Shown: positions 45,158-53,346, counted from the stretch's first letter. The stretch: DNA of 64,000 nt from Comamonas_C sp026954015 (GCA_035063785.1 JAPSFS010000003.1:232126-296125), one strand, 5' to 3'. Numbers and translations: made by a program. Notes: a model not told the origin generated them from the letters alone.

Positions 45158-45751
45158 ATGGAAATGCAAGGCACACGGCCATTGGCTGTCACGCAACAAC
45201 AGGCCTGGGACGCTTTGAACGACCCGCAGGTGCTCAAGGCCTGCATTCCCGGCTGCGACAGCATCGAAGCGGCTGGAGAGAACGCCTACGCGATCACGAT
45301 GGCCATCAAGATCGGCCCGGTCAGCGCCAAGTTCAAGGGCAACATCCAGCTCGCCGACATCGTTCCTCCGCAAAGCTACACCATCACCTTCGAGGGCAGC
45401 GGCGGGCCGGCCGGCTTCGGCAAGGGTGAATCCAGGGTGACGCTCACGCCCAAGGACAGCGGCTGCGAATTGGGGTATACCGTGAACGCCACCGTCGGCG
45501 GGAAGATCGCGCAGGTCGGACAGCGGCTGATCGATGGCGTCGCCAAGTCCATGGCCGAGAGCTTCTTCAAGCGCTTCGACGATGAGATGCAGCGCCGCCA
45601 TCCCGCTGCGGCTGCCGCGTCCGGTGATGCCGCAGGCGCCCCCGCGCCAGCGGCAGCAGTACCGGCGCCAGCTGCAAAGGGTGGCGTCCCCGCGTGGGTC
45701 TGGGTGCTGATCGTGATCCTCGTGGTGGCCGGGGTGTACGCGATGCGCTGA
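45158..45751 (+). CDS. coxG: CoxG-like SRPBCC membrane-anchor protein
   Basis: The 197-aa protein has an N-terminal SRPBCC/CoxG domain (EMQGTRPLAVTQQQAWDALN, then PGCDSIEAAGENAYAITMAI, about residues 2-150), an Ala/Pro-rich linker and a C-terminal transmembrane helix (WVWVLIVILVVAGVYAM). CoxG is thought to hold the hydroxylase at the membrane so that electrons reach quinone. It lies 22 nt after coxE. Confidence 0.88.
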   Translation: MEMQGTRPLAVTQQQAWDALNDPQVLKACIPGCDSIEAAGENAYAITMAIKIGPVSAKFKGNIQLADIVPPQSYTITFEGSGGPAGFGKGESRVTLTPKDSGCELGYTVNATVGGKIAQVGQRLIDGVAKSMAESFFKRFDDEMQRRHPAAAAASGDAAGAPAPAAAVPAPAAKGGVPAWVWVLIVILVVAGVYAMR

Positions 45752-45779
45752 TCGGCAGGCACAAGAAAGGAAGGGCACC

Positions 45780-46829
45780 ATGGAAAACCTCGACGTCACC
45801 GTGCTGCGCGCGTTGCGCGACTGGCGTGTCAAGGGGCAGGGGGCCGTGCTCGCGACCGTGGTGCACACGTGGGGGTCGTCTCCGAGACCCGTGGGCTGCA
45901 TCATGGCGCTGCGCGAAGACGGCGCCGTCATGGGTTCGGTCTCGGGCGGCTGCATCGAGTACGACCTGATCGACCGCTACACCAAGCCCGGCGCCGCCGA
46001 CGCGCTACCCCGGGAAGGCCCGCCCCAGTTCGTGAAGTACGGCGTCACGGCCGACGAGGCGCACCGTTTCGGCCTGCCGTGCGGCGGCACCCTGGAGGTG
46101 ATGCTGGAATTCAACCCCGATGCGGACCGCATCGGCGAACTGCTCGCGGCGCTCGATGCGGGCCGGCTGATGCACCGGCGCGTGCGCCTCGCCGATGGCT
46201 TCGTGACGCTCGAGCCGAGCGACCACCCCGCGGACCTGATCGTCAACGCGCACGAGCTCGTGAACACCTTCGGCCCCGGCTACCGCATGATCATCATCGG
46301 CGCGGGGCAGATGAGCGAATACCTCGCGACGATGGCGCTGTTCTGCGGGTTTTCGGTGACGGTCTGCGACCCGCGCGAGGAATTCAGCGGCAGCTGGAGC
46401 GTGCCGGGCGCGCGGCTCGTGGCCTCGATGCCGGACGATACCGTCGCTGAAATGAAGCCCGACGGCCGCACCTGCGTCATCGCGCTCACGCACGACCCCA
46501 AGCTCGACGACCTCGCGCTGCTGCAGGCGCTCGACACCCCGGCGTTCTACATCGGCGCGATCGGCAGCCGCCGCAACAGCCAGCTTCGCCGCCAGCGCAT
46601 GATCGAGCACCTCGACCAGACCGAGGAGAGCCTGCACGACCTGCGCGGGCCGATCGGCATCTACATCGGCAGCAAGACGCCGCCCGAAATCGCGGTGAGC
46701 GTCATGGCCGAGATCCTGGCCGCGAAGAACGGCGTGCCGCTGCCGCGCGACCTGGATGTCGCGCACGTGAAGGACATGCAGGAGATCACGCCCAACGATG
46801 CGGCCAACGTCTGCTTCGTGGCGCACTGA
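45780..46829 (+). CDS. XdhC/CoxF-family Mo cofactor insertion protein
   Basis: The 349-aa protein has the XdhC N-terminal domain with the conserved VVHTWGSSPRPVGCIMAL (about residues 26-43) and VSGGCIE, and a C-terminal Rossmann domain (MIIIGAGQMSEYLATMALFC, then YIGAIGSRRNSQLRRQRMIE). Proteins of this family bind molybdopterin, drive sulfuration of the Mo centre and insert it into the large subunit. It precedes the mocA-like gene by one nucleotide. Confidence 0.9.
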   Translation: MENLDVTVLRALRDWRVKGQGAVLATVVHTWGSSPRPVGCIMALREDGAVMGSVSGGCIEYDLIDRYTKPGAADALPREGPPQFVKYGVTADEAHRFGLPCGGTLEVMLEFNPDADRIGELLAALDAGRLMHRRVRLADGFVTLEPSDHPADLIVNAHELVNTFGPGYRMIIIGAGQMSEYLATMALFCGFSVTVCDPREEFSGSWSVPGARLVASMPDDTVAEMKPDGRTCVIALTHDPKLDDLALLQALDTPAFYIGAIGSRRNSQLRRQRMIEHLDQTEESLHDLRGPIGIYIGSKTPPEIAVSVMAEILAAKNGVPLPRDLDVAHVKDMQEITPNDAANVCFVAH

Positions 46830-46830
46830 C

Positions 46831-47460
46831 GTGCCGCCGCGTGTCGGTGGCGTCGTTCTGGCCGCCGGCGCGGGGCGGCGCATGGGCTTTCGCCCCAAGG
46901 CCCTGTTGCTGCGCGACGGTGAGCCGCTGCTGCTGCGCCAGGTTCGGCTGCTCGCGCTCGCCAAGGTCGCTCCCATCGTCGTCGTGCTGGGCCACCATGC
47001 GGAGCAGCTCAGACCGGTGCTGGAACAGTCCGCGTTTGGCGCCGCGACGCGCATCGTCACCAACCCCGCTCCCGATGTCGGCCCGGCTTCCTCCTTGCGT
47101 TGTGCGCTGGCGGTGCTGCCATCCGCGCTCGACGCCGTGCTCGTCGTCCTCGGCGACCAGCCGTTGCTGGAGCTCGGCGACATCGAGGCGGTGCTGAACG
47201 CGTGGCGCTGGCGCGCCGAGGGCATGGAGCTTGTCGTTCCGGTGCATGGCAACGCGCCGGGACACCCGCTGGCGCTGGGCGAGACGGTACGTGCCGCAGT
47301 CGAAGGTGGCGAGCCGGTGCGCGACTGGCGTCGCAACCATCCCGAGCAGGTGCAGGCATTGCGCGCGCCGCACGTGCGCTACACCACCGATGTGGACACC
47401 CCCGAGGCGATGGATCGTCTGGCGCAAGAGCACGGCGTTACCCTCGCTTGGGATGCGTGA
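46831..47460 (+). CDS. MocA/MobA-like molybdenum cofactor nucleotidyltransferase
   Basis: The 209-aa protein has the nucleotidyltransferase signature GGVVLAAGAGRRMGFRPKAL near residue 7 and the metal-binding VLVVLGDQPLLELGDIE. It likely makes molybdopterin cytosine dinucleotide (MocA) for the hydroxylase, since xanthine-oxidase-type enzymes in this group use MCD. A GTG start at 46831, directly after the xdhC stop, fits better than the in-frame codon 33 nt upstream. It closes the hydroxylase operon. Confidence 0.85.
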   Translation: MPPRVGGVVLAAGAGRRMGFRPKALLLRDGEPLLLRQVRLLALAKVAPIVVVLGHHAEQLRPVLEQSAFGAATRIVTNPAPDVGPASSLRCALAVLPSALDAVLVVLGDQPLLELGDIEAVLNAWRWRAEGMELVVPVHGNAPGHPLALGETVRAAVEGGEPVRDWRRNHPEQVQALRAPHVRYTTDVDTPEAMDRLAQEHGVTLAWDA

Positions 47461-47488
47461 TCCCTCAGGGTGCACTGCCAGCCACGTT

Positions 47489-47497
47489 TGGCATAAT
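47489..47497 (+). promoter_or_regulatory. Extended -10 promoter for metX
   Basis: TGGCATAAT (47489-47497) matches an extended -10 element (TG-n-CATAAT) with no clear -35. Transcription would begin near 47503-47505, a few bases before the SAM-II aptamer. Confidence 0.5.
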
Positions 47498-47507
47498 CGC
47501 CCGCACG

Positions 47508-47562
47508 GACGCGCCGATTTGCACCGCTTGCGGGCGCTTAAGAAATACCGCTAAAGACGCGA
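47508..47562 (+). promoter_or_regulatory. SAM-II riboswitch upstream of metX
   Basis: The RNA shows the SAM-II (metA element) sequence pattern. Stem P1 has GCGC (47511-47514) pairing with GCGC (47534-47537). The conserved GAUUU (47516-47520), ACCG, UUGC (47528-47531), an A/U-rich joining strand, and the 3' GCUAAAG (47550-47556) forming the pseudoknot occur in the expected order and spacing. SAM binding would turn off expression of metX, matching the pathway. It is followed by an intrinsic terminator. Alignment is by eye from remembered consensus. Confidence 0.85.
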
Positions 47563-47576
47563 CCGATCAGCGTGCA

Positions 47577-47612
47577 ACCCCGGCCTCGTTCTTTGGCGAT
47601 GCCGGGTTTTTT
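47577..47612 (+). terminator. Rho-independent terminator abutting the metX start codon
   Basis: CCCGGC (47579-47584) pairs with GCCGGG (47601-47606) and is followed by six T residues (47607-47612). The metX ATG begins at 47614, so the stem also overlaps the ribosome-binding region. Formation of this hairpin would stop transcription or block translation, making it a good expression platform for the SAM-II aptamer. Confidence 0.8.
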
Positions 47613-47613
47613 C

Positions 47614-48759
47614 ATGCCACTGATAGCCAAGCCGCAAACCATGCACTTCGCCGAGGCGCTGGCGCTTGCCTCGGGCGCGGTGCTGCGCGCGTACGACCTC
47701 ACCTATGAGACCTACGGCACGCTCAATGCCGACAAGAGCAATGCCGTGCTCGTGTGCCACGCGCTCAACGCTTCGCACCACGTCGCGGGCAGCTACGAAG
47801 GCCAGCCCAAGAGCCAGGGCTGGTGGGACAACATGATCGGCCCCGGCAAGAGCGTGGACACCAACCGCTTCTTCGTGATCGGCATCAACAACCCCGGCTC
47901 GTGTTTTGGCTCGACCGGCCCGAGGGACGTGAACCCGGAGACCGGCAAACCGTACGGCGCGTCGTTCCCGGTCTGCACGGTCGAGGACTGGGTGAACGCC
48001 CAGGCGCTGCTGCTCGAGCGCCTGGGCATCACGCAGCTTGCCGCCGTGATGGGCGGGAGCCTGGGCGGCATGCAGGCGCTGTCGTGGACGCTGCAGTACC
48101 CCGATCGCGTGCGCCATGCCGTCGTCGTGGCGAGCGCGCCCAATCTCACGGCGGAGAACATCGCGTTCAACGAGGTGGCGCGCCGCGCGATCGTGACCGA
48201 CCCCGAGTTTCACGGCGGTGACTATTACGAGCACGGCGTGGTGCCCAGGCGCGGCCTGCGCATCGCGCGCATGATCGGCCACATCACCTACCTTTCGGAC
48301 GACGTGATGAACGCCAAGTTCGGCCGCGAGCTGCGCGCCGCGGTGGCAGGCGTCGCGCGCGAGGATTACCGCTACAGCACGCAGGAGATCGAGTTCCAGA
48401 TCGAGGGCTATCTGCGCCACCAGGGCGACAAGTTCAGCGAGTACTTCGACGCCAACACCTATCTCTTGATCACGCGCGCGCTCGACTATTTCGACCCGGC
48501 GCGCGCGCACGGAGGCAACCTCACCGAGGCGCTGGCGGCGGCGCGCGCCAAATTCCTGCTCGTGAGCTTCACGACCGACTGGCGCTTTGCGCCGCGGCGC
48601 TCGCGCGAGACGGTGCATGCGTTGCTCGAGAACCGCCGCGACGTAAGCTACGCGGAAATCGACGCACCCCACGGACATGATGCGTTTTTGCTCGATGACG
48701 CCCGCTACATGAGCGTGGTGCGCTCTTATTTTGATGGCATTGCGGAGGCGTTGGCATGA
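47614..48759 (+). CDS. metX: Homoserine O-acyltransferase MetX
   Basis: The 381-aa alpha/beta-hydrolase has the nucleophile elbow AVMGGSLGGMQALSW, the NPGSCFGSTGPRDVNPETGK substrate loop, and late catalytic Asp/His (GHDAFLLDD). It acylates homoserine for methionine synthesis; in proteobacteria the acyl donor of MetX-type enzymes may be acetyl- or succinyl-CoA. The ATG at 47614 gives the family start MPLIAKPQTMHFAEAL; earlier in-frame starts would lie inside the terminator. It overlaps metW by 4 nt. Confidence 0.93.
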   Translation: MPLIAKPQTMHFAEALALASGAVLRAYDLTYETYGTLNADKSNAVLVCHALNASHHVAGSYEGQPKSQGWWDNMIGPGKSVDTNRFFVIGINNPGSCFGSTGPRDVNPETGKPYGASFPVCTVEDWVNAQALLLERLGITQLAAVMGGSLGGMQALSWTLQYPDRVRHAVVVASAPNLTAENIAFNEVARRAIVTDPEFHGGDYYEHGVVPRRGLRIARMIGHITYLSDDVMNAKFGRELRAAVAGVAREDYRYSTQEIEFQIEGYLRHQGDKFSEYFDANTYLLITRALDYFDPARAHGGNLTEALAAARAKFLLVSFTTDWRFAPRRSRETVHALLENRRDVSYAEIDAPHGHDAFLLDDARYMSVVRSYFDGIAEALA

Positions 48760-49340
48760 GCGACCACGACACCATGCAGACCATCGCGCGGCTTGTGCCG
48801 CAGGGCAGCCGCGTGCTGGATCTGGGGTGCGGCGACGGGGCGCTGCTCGACCTGCTCACGCGCACGCGCGGGTGCACCGGCTACGGCATCGAGATTGCCG
48901 ACGCCAACGTGCTCGCCTGCGTGCGCCGCGGCGTGAACGTCATCCAGCTCAACCTGGACGAGGGCCTGGCGATGTTCGCCGACAACAGCTTCGACGTGGT
49001 GCTGCAGATCGACACGCTGCAACACCTGAGGAACGCCGAGGTCATGCTGCAGGAAACCGCGCGCGTGGGCAGGAGCGGCATCGTCGCCTTTCCCAATTTC
49101 GCCCACTGGCCCAACCGCCTTGCGATCCTGCGCGGGCGCATGCCGGTGACCGCGCGCCTGCCCTATGAGTGGTACGACACGCCCAACATCCGGGTGGGCA
49201 CCTATGCGGACTTCGAGGTGCTCGCGCGGCGCAACAAGCTGCGCATCCTTGACGCGTTCGGCCTGGAAGATGGCCGCGAGGTGCGCCGCTGGCCCAATCT
49301 GCTGGCCAGTACCGCGTTGTTCCATTTCGAGCGGGACTGA
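48756..49340 (+). CDS. metW: Methionine biosynthesis protein MetW
   Basis: The 194-aa methyltransferase-fold protein has the SAM-binding motif RVLDLGCGDGALLDLL (about residues 19-34), followed by GIEIADANVLACVRRGVNVI and DVVLQIDTLQHLRNAE. It is the usual partner of MetX in proteobacteria and is coupled to it by a 4-nt overlap; MetW is needed for full activity or control of MetX. Both are under the SAM-II riboswitch. Confidence 0.93.
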   Translation: MSDHDTMQTIARLVPQGSRVLDLGCGDGALLDLLTRTRGCTGYGIEIADANVLACVRRGVNVIQLNLDEGLAMFADNSFDVVLQIDTLQHLRNAEVMLQETARVGRSGIVAFPNFAHWPNRLAILRGRMPVTARLPYEWYDTPNIRVGTYADFEVLARRNKLRILDAFGLEDGREVRRWPNLLASTALFHFERD

Positions 49341-49943
49341 CGCTCGCCCCGACGCACGGCGCGCACCCGGCAACGCGAGGGCTTGGGTCTGTGGGCGGTG
49401 GCGCTGCTGATGCAGGCAGGGGCTACGCGTTGCATGCGTTGCGCGGAAGCATCCCGGACGCGTTATGTTCGCCGATGTACTGCTCTCGGGCGTGTTCGCG
49501 CTCACGCTGGGGGCGATCGCGCAGTCTCACGGTCGGCGCATGCCCTGGCTCGGGATGGCGCTGCAGCTTGCGTTGCCGCCGCTGGCGCCGTGGTGTTCCC
49601 GGCCACCCGCGCAGCGCCGTGGCGCCTCCGGGCGCGGTCGGATTCGCGCGGGCGCTGTGCGATGACGTCGTGCGCACGCCGTGCATGCACGACGGGGCAA
49701 CCATCCGCTGCGCCATCAGCCTGGGCGTGTGCTCGGGCACGCCGCGCGCGGAAGACCGGTGGAACGCGTGGACCAGGGCGACGGATTGCGCGCTGTATGC
49801 AGCCACGGGCGGCGGTCGCAGCGCGTCACAAGCCAACACGGGCAATACAGGTTCGCTGAGGCGCAATGCGCCCCACCGCGCACCGCCCTACACTGCGCGC
49901 ACGCTTCCCATATCGCGCGGAGTCACCGCGCAGGAGTTCAAAA
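49341..49943 (+). pseudogene. Degenerate GGDEF (diguanylate cyclase) remnant region
   Basis: No intact gene is present in this 603-nt region. One frame gives a membrane-like start (MFADVLLSGVFALTLGAIAQ, from 49465). Another carries VGFARALCDDVVRTPC, IRCAISLGVCSGTPRAEDRW and ATDCALYAATGGGRSAS (ending about 49835), which resembles the end of GGDEF domains (S-I-G-V-A and A-x-x-A-L-Y-x-A-K-x-x-G-R-N). The GGDEF motif itself is missing. Deletion and frameshift of a former diguanylate cyclase is the best explanation. Confidence 0.5.
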
Positions 49944-50408
49944 ATGCAACGCTTGGAATACAAGGACGCCTCGCATGAGGCTTTCAAGGCCCTGCTCAAC
50001 ACGGAGATGCAGGTACACAAATGCGGGCTTGAGGAGTCGCTGCTTGAGCTCGTGAAGATGCGCGCTTCGCAGATCAACGGCTGCGCGTACTGCCTGGACA
50101 TGCACAGCAAGGACGCCGTTGCAGCGGGCGAGAGCACCACGCGGCTGTTTGTGCTTTCGGCCTGGCGCGAGGCGCCGCACCTGTACACCGACCGCGAACG
50201 CGCGGCGCTCGCCTGGACCGAAGCAGTGACGCGCATCGCCGAAGGTGGCGTGTCGGACACGGTATACAACGACGCGCGCCGGCATTTCGACGAGAAAGCC
50301 ATCGTCGATCTGACCCTCGCGGTGATCTCCATCAACAGCTGGAACCGCATGGCGATCGCGTTCCACTCCAAGGCCGGCGACTACGTGAGCCCGCACGGCA
50401 AGAAATAG
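49944..50408 (+). CDS. AhpD-like carboxymuconolactone decarboxylase family protein
   Basis: The 154-aa protein has the AhpD core motif INGCAYCLDMH. Cys47, Cys50 and His54, with Glu35 twelve residues before Cys47, match Cys130, Cys133, His137 and Glu118 of M. tuberculosis AhpD; His132 there is Tyr49 here. The start is ATG 49944 with RBS CAGGAG. AhpD uses lipoylated proteins as electron donors, and the next gene encodes a lipoyl carrier. It is the first gene of a co-directional trio. Confidence 0.87.
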   Translation: MQRLEYKDASHEAFKALLNTEMQVHKCGLEESLLELVKMRASQINGCAYCLDMHSKDAVAAGESTTRLFVLSAWREAPHLYTDRERAALAWTEAVTRIAEGGVSDTVYNDARRHFDEKAIVDLTLAVISINSWNRMAIAFHSKAGDYVSPHGKK

Positions 50409-50429
50409 CGTTGCCTTTACCATCGCGGC

Positions 50430-50888
50430 ATGACCACGCCGCTGCTGCGCCTGAACCATCCGCCTGAGCTGTATTACCTGATCGAGCACCAGGTATGGGC
50501 GCGGCTTGATGCGGACGGGGCAACCGCCACCGTGGGCATCACCGAGCTGGGCATCGCGCTTTCGGGCGAAATCTACATGTGCCGCCCCAAGCGCGTGGGC
50601 ACCGAGCTGGCGCAGGGCAGCACCGTGGCGGTGGTGGAGCTCTCCAAATCCATCGTGGCGGTGAAGACCGCCGTCGCGGGTACGGTCGTCGAGATCAATC
50701 CGCGGCTTGAAGAACGCCCGCGTCTGGTGGACAAGGACCCCTACGGCGCAGGCTGGATCGCCCGCCTGCGGCTGACCGACTTTGCGGCCGACCTGCCGCA
50801 GCTCGTGCACGGCGACGCGGTTGAAGCCGCGATGGCCCAGCATGCGCGCGAAAACGGCGTGGAGCTTGCGCCTCCCGCAGCGCCATGA
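50430..50888 (+). CDS. GcvH-like lipoyl carrier protein, orphan
   Basis: The 152-aa protein has the H-protein fold: VWARLDADGATATVGITELG (start of the lipoyl domain) and VELSKSIVAVKTAVAGTVVE, where Lys73 aligns with the lipoylated Lys. No gcvT or gcvP is nearby, so it is probably not part of glycine cleavage. It is longer at the C-terminus than standard GcvH and overlaps the DsrE-like gene by 4 nt. Similar lipoate-binding proteins work in sulfur oxidation (LbpA). Confidence 0.85.
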   Translation: MTTPLLRLNHPPELYYLIEHQVWARLDADGATATVGITELGIALSGEIYMCRPKRVGTELAQGSTVAVVELSKSIVAVKTAVAGTVVEINPRLEERPRLVDKDPYGAGWIARLRLTDFAADLPQLVHGDAVEAAMAQHARENGVELAPPAAP

Positions 50889-51277
50889 GTTACACCGCGC
50901 ACGACGCGGCCGGCGTCGCGATCATGCTCTGGTCGGCCGACGCGAGCCACCCCGAGCGCCTGGCGACGCCGTTCTTCCACGCCGCCGCCGCCGCCGCGAT
51001 GGATGTACCCGTCGAGCTGTACTTCACCGCCGCCAGCGTGCACCTGCTGGTTCCGCGCGTGGCCGCCGGTCTGCGCGCCAGCCCGCGCGTGGACAAGACC
51101 ATCGCCGACAACCTGCGCGAGGCGGTGGAGCTGGGTGCGCGCCTGTTCGCCTGCTCGGACGCGCTCGCGGCCCAGGGCGTGGACCCGGCCACGCTCCTGC
51201 CCGGCTGCGCGCGCGGCGGCGCGGTGCAGTTCATGGCGCGGGCGATCGACCTGCGTTGGCGGGCGCTGGTGTTCTGA
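50885..51277 (+). CDS. DsrE-family protein
   Basis: The 130-aa DsrE-like protein contains AGVAIMLWSADASHPERLAT, the helix AAAAAMDVPVELYFTAASVH, and a candidate persulfide-carrying Cys90 in GARLFACSDALAAQG; Cys108 (LLPGCARGG) is a second cysteine. DsrE-like proteins carry sulfur between enzymes. It is coupled to the lipoyl carrier gene (ATGA overlap) and ends just before the minus-strand selC gene. Its partner reaction is unknown. Confidence 0.82.
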   Translation: MSYTAHDAAGVAIMLWSADASHPERLATPFFHAAAAAAMDVPVELYFTAASVHLLVPRVAAGLRASPRVDKTIADNLREAVELGARLFACSDALAAQGVDPATLLPGCARGGAVQFMARAIDLRWRALVF

Positions 51278-51324
51278 GCCCAGCGCAGCCCTATGCGCTA
51301 CGCGTCAAATGCGCCGTTCGTCGG

Positions 51325-51417
51325 CGGAAGGGCATGGGAGTCGAACCCACCCGGCGGCGCGTGGCGCCGCCCACCGGGTTTGAAGCCCGGCCCACCCACC
51401 AGGATGGTTGCCCTTCC
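51325..51417 (-). tRNA. selC: tRNA-Sec (anticodon TCA)
   Basis: The RNA begins GGAAGGGC and ends GCCCUUCC-G with an 8-bp acceptor stem. The anticodon stem CCGGG/CCCGG encloses CUUCAAA, so the anticodon is UCA (51381-51383 on the plus strand), reading UGA. A long variable arm (GGCGGCG...CGCCGCC) and TTCGACTCC T-loop complete the tRNA-Sec form. It starts 3 nt after the selB stop, so it is made from the selB transcript. 3' CC follows by chance but the terminal A is not encoded. Confidence 0.96.
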
Positions 51418-51420
51418 GTA

Positions 51421-53343
51421 TCACTCCTCGCCTGCGAACAGTGTGCAGTCCGCGCGCAGTTTGTGCATGTCGCCCACGCGGCGCGTGTAGCCGATGCGGT
51501 CGAAGTATTCCAGAATCTGGATGGCCCGCTTGCGCCCGAGACCCGTGGCGTCGCGAAACTGCGCGGCGAGCGCCACGCCATCATGCGCCGCGCCGACGGC
51601 GCGTGCCAGCCGCGCGAGCTCGTGCATCACCTGTGGCGGGTAGTACAGGTCTTTCACCACCTGGTGCAGCTCGCCGCGGCGCGCCAGCCGCGCGAGCGTG
51701 GTGCGCACGAGCGGCTCGGGCTCATGGGCGCTGCGCGCCATGTCGCGCGCCCACGCGCCCTCGAAGCGCGCGGCGGCCAGCAGCGGCGCCATCTTCTGCG
51801 CGATGCGCGCCTCGGTCTCCGACAGCTGCGCGCCGTGCTCGGGCAGGTGCGCCACCGCGCCGTGCAGGACCACCTGCCCCGCGGCGGCGAGCCGCGCGAG
51901 CAGCGCCAGCCAGAGCGCGGGCGGCAGGCGCGGCGCGGCCAGGCGCCGCAGGCGCGCGCTGTCGGGGCCGAGTTCATCGGGCTGGCGTTCGTGGAACGCG
52001 CGCAGCGCTTGCAGTGCCATCTGGCCGTATTCTTCGGTTTGTGTAGCGCCCAGCGCTTGTCCAGACTGCGCCAGAGCCGTATCAGGCACATAGTTTTCTG
52101 GCAGGTTGGCCAGCCCCTGCGCGGCGGCGTAGCGCGCCAGATCGACGCCGTGCGGTGCCACCGCGAGCAGCGCGGCCAGGCGCGCGGCGCTGTCCGGTTG
52201 CTGCAGCGCGGCCAGCTCGGCCAGGCGCTGCGGCGTGCGCCGGTAGCGCGTGGGCGCGAACGGGTCGAGCACACGCCCGCCCGCGAGCGTGCGGCTGGCC
52301 GAGCTGTCGCGCAGCAGCACGCGCTCGCCGTGCCAGGCGCCCACCGCGCCCGCAAGCACGAGCTGCACCAGCGCCGTGGCGCCAGGCGCGAGCAGGTCGG
52401 TGTCGAGCAGTGCGACCGTGGCGTTCACGTGCGCCGCGCCGATGTGCGCCTGCACGTGCGCGCCCGAGCGCAGCGGCTGCGCCTCGCCGGGCCAGAGCGT
52501 GAGCGTGGCGTCAAGCCGCTGGGTGGCCAGGCGCACCGACGGTGTGGTGAGCCACTGCCCGCGCGCAACCGCATCGCGCGCCAGGCCCGCGAGCGCCACC
52601 GCGCAGCGCTGGCCGACGTGCGCCTGCTCGACGGCCTGGTTCTGCGCGTGCAGGCTGCGCACCCGCACGACAGCGTCCGCGCCGGGTGCGGCGGGCGAGA
52701 GCGCCAGCTCGTCGCCCACGCGCACGCGGCCCGCGTGGATGGTGCCGGTCACCACGGTGCCGGTACCCTGCAGCGTGAACGCGCGGTCGATGGCGAGGCG
52801 GAACGCGTGGGGCGTGTCGTCGTGCGTGGTGGCGTGCGCCTGCGCGCTGGCGGCGGCGAACAGCAGCGCGCGCAGCTCGGCGATGCCCGCGCCGGTCTGC
52901 GCCGAGACGGCGACGATGGGCGCTCCCGCCAGGCTGGTGCCCGTGAGCAGCGTGGTGATTTCCTCGCGCAGCGCCGCCACCCCGCCGGCGGGTGCGCGGT
53001 CCGTCTTGGTGATGACGACCGCGCCGCGCGCGATGCCCAGCAGCGAGAGCACGGCCAGGTGCTCGCGCGTCTGCGGCATGGGGCCGTCGTCGGCGGCCAC
53101 GAGCAGCAGCGCGTAGTCGATGCCGCTCGCGCCCGCGACCATGGTGTGCACCAGGCGCTCGTGGCCGGGCACGTCGATGAAGCCGATGCGCTCGCCACCG
53201 GGCGCGTCGAGGAAGGCATAGCCCAGCTCGATGCTGATGCCGCGCTGCTTCTCCTCGGGCAGGCGGTCGGTATCGACACCGGTGAGCGCGCGCACGAGCG
53301 TGCTCTTGCCGTGGTCGATATGGCCTGCGGTGCCGACGATCAT
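51421..53343 (-). CDS. selB: Selenocysteine-specific elongation factor SelB
   Basis: The 640-aa protein starts MIVGTAGHIDHGKSTLVRAL (Walker A) and has QRGISIELG and FIDVPGHERLVHTMVAGA of translational GTPases. EF-Tu-like domains II/III follow (TLQGTGTVVTGTIHAGRV), then C-terminal winged-helix repeats that bind SECIS RNA (GLGRKRAIQILEYFDRIGYT). It brings Sec-tRNA to UGA. It lies 3 nt after selA. A degenerate copy of the interspersed repeat is translated near residue 430. Confidence 0.96.
   Translation of the reverse strand: MIVGTAGHIDHGKSTLVRALTGVDTDRLPEEKQRGISIELGYAFLDAPGGERIGFIDVPGHERLVHTMVAGASGIDYALLLVAADDGPMPQTREHLAVLSLLGIARGAVVITKTDRAPAGGVAALREEITTLLTGTSLAGAPIVAVSAQTGAGIAELRALLFAAASAQAHATTHDDTPHAFRLAIDRAFTLQGTGTVVTGTIHAGRVRVGDELALSPAAPGADAVVRVRSLHAQNQAVEQAHVGQRCAVALAGLARDAVARGQWLTTPSVRLATQRLDATLTLWPGEAQPLRSGAHVQAHIGAAHVNATVALLDTDLLAPGATALVQLVLAGAVGAWHGERVLLRDSSASRTLAGGRVLDPFAPTRYRRTPQRLAELAALQQPDSAARLAALLAVAPHGVDLARYAAAQGLANLPENYVPDTALAQSGQALGATQTEEYGQMALQALRAFHERQPDELGPDSARLRRLAAPRLPPALWLALLARLAAAGQVVLHGAVAHLPEHGAQLSETEARIAQKMAPLLAAARFEGAWARDMARSAHEPEPLVRTTLARLARRGELHQVVKDLYYPPQVMHELARLARAVGAAHDGVALAAQFRDATGLGRKRAIQILEYFDRIGYTRRVGDMHKLRADCTLFAGEE
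52034..52092 (+). repeat. Interspersed repeat, intragenic copy in selB
   Basis: GTAGCGCCCAGCGCTTGTCC followed by GCGCCAGAGCCGTATCAGGC matches the core and tail. It is read in frame in selB as DTALAQSGQALGATQTEEYG, between winged-helix repeats. Confidence 0.5.
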
Positions 53344-53346
53344 GGA

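Noticed and set aside
50430..50888. Glycine cleavage system H protein
   Set aside because: No gcvT or gcvP nearby; neighbours are AhpD-like and DsrE-like, so a different lipoyl role is more likely.
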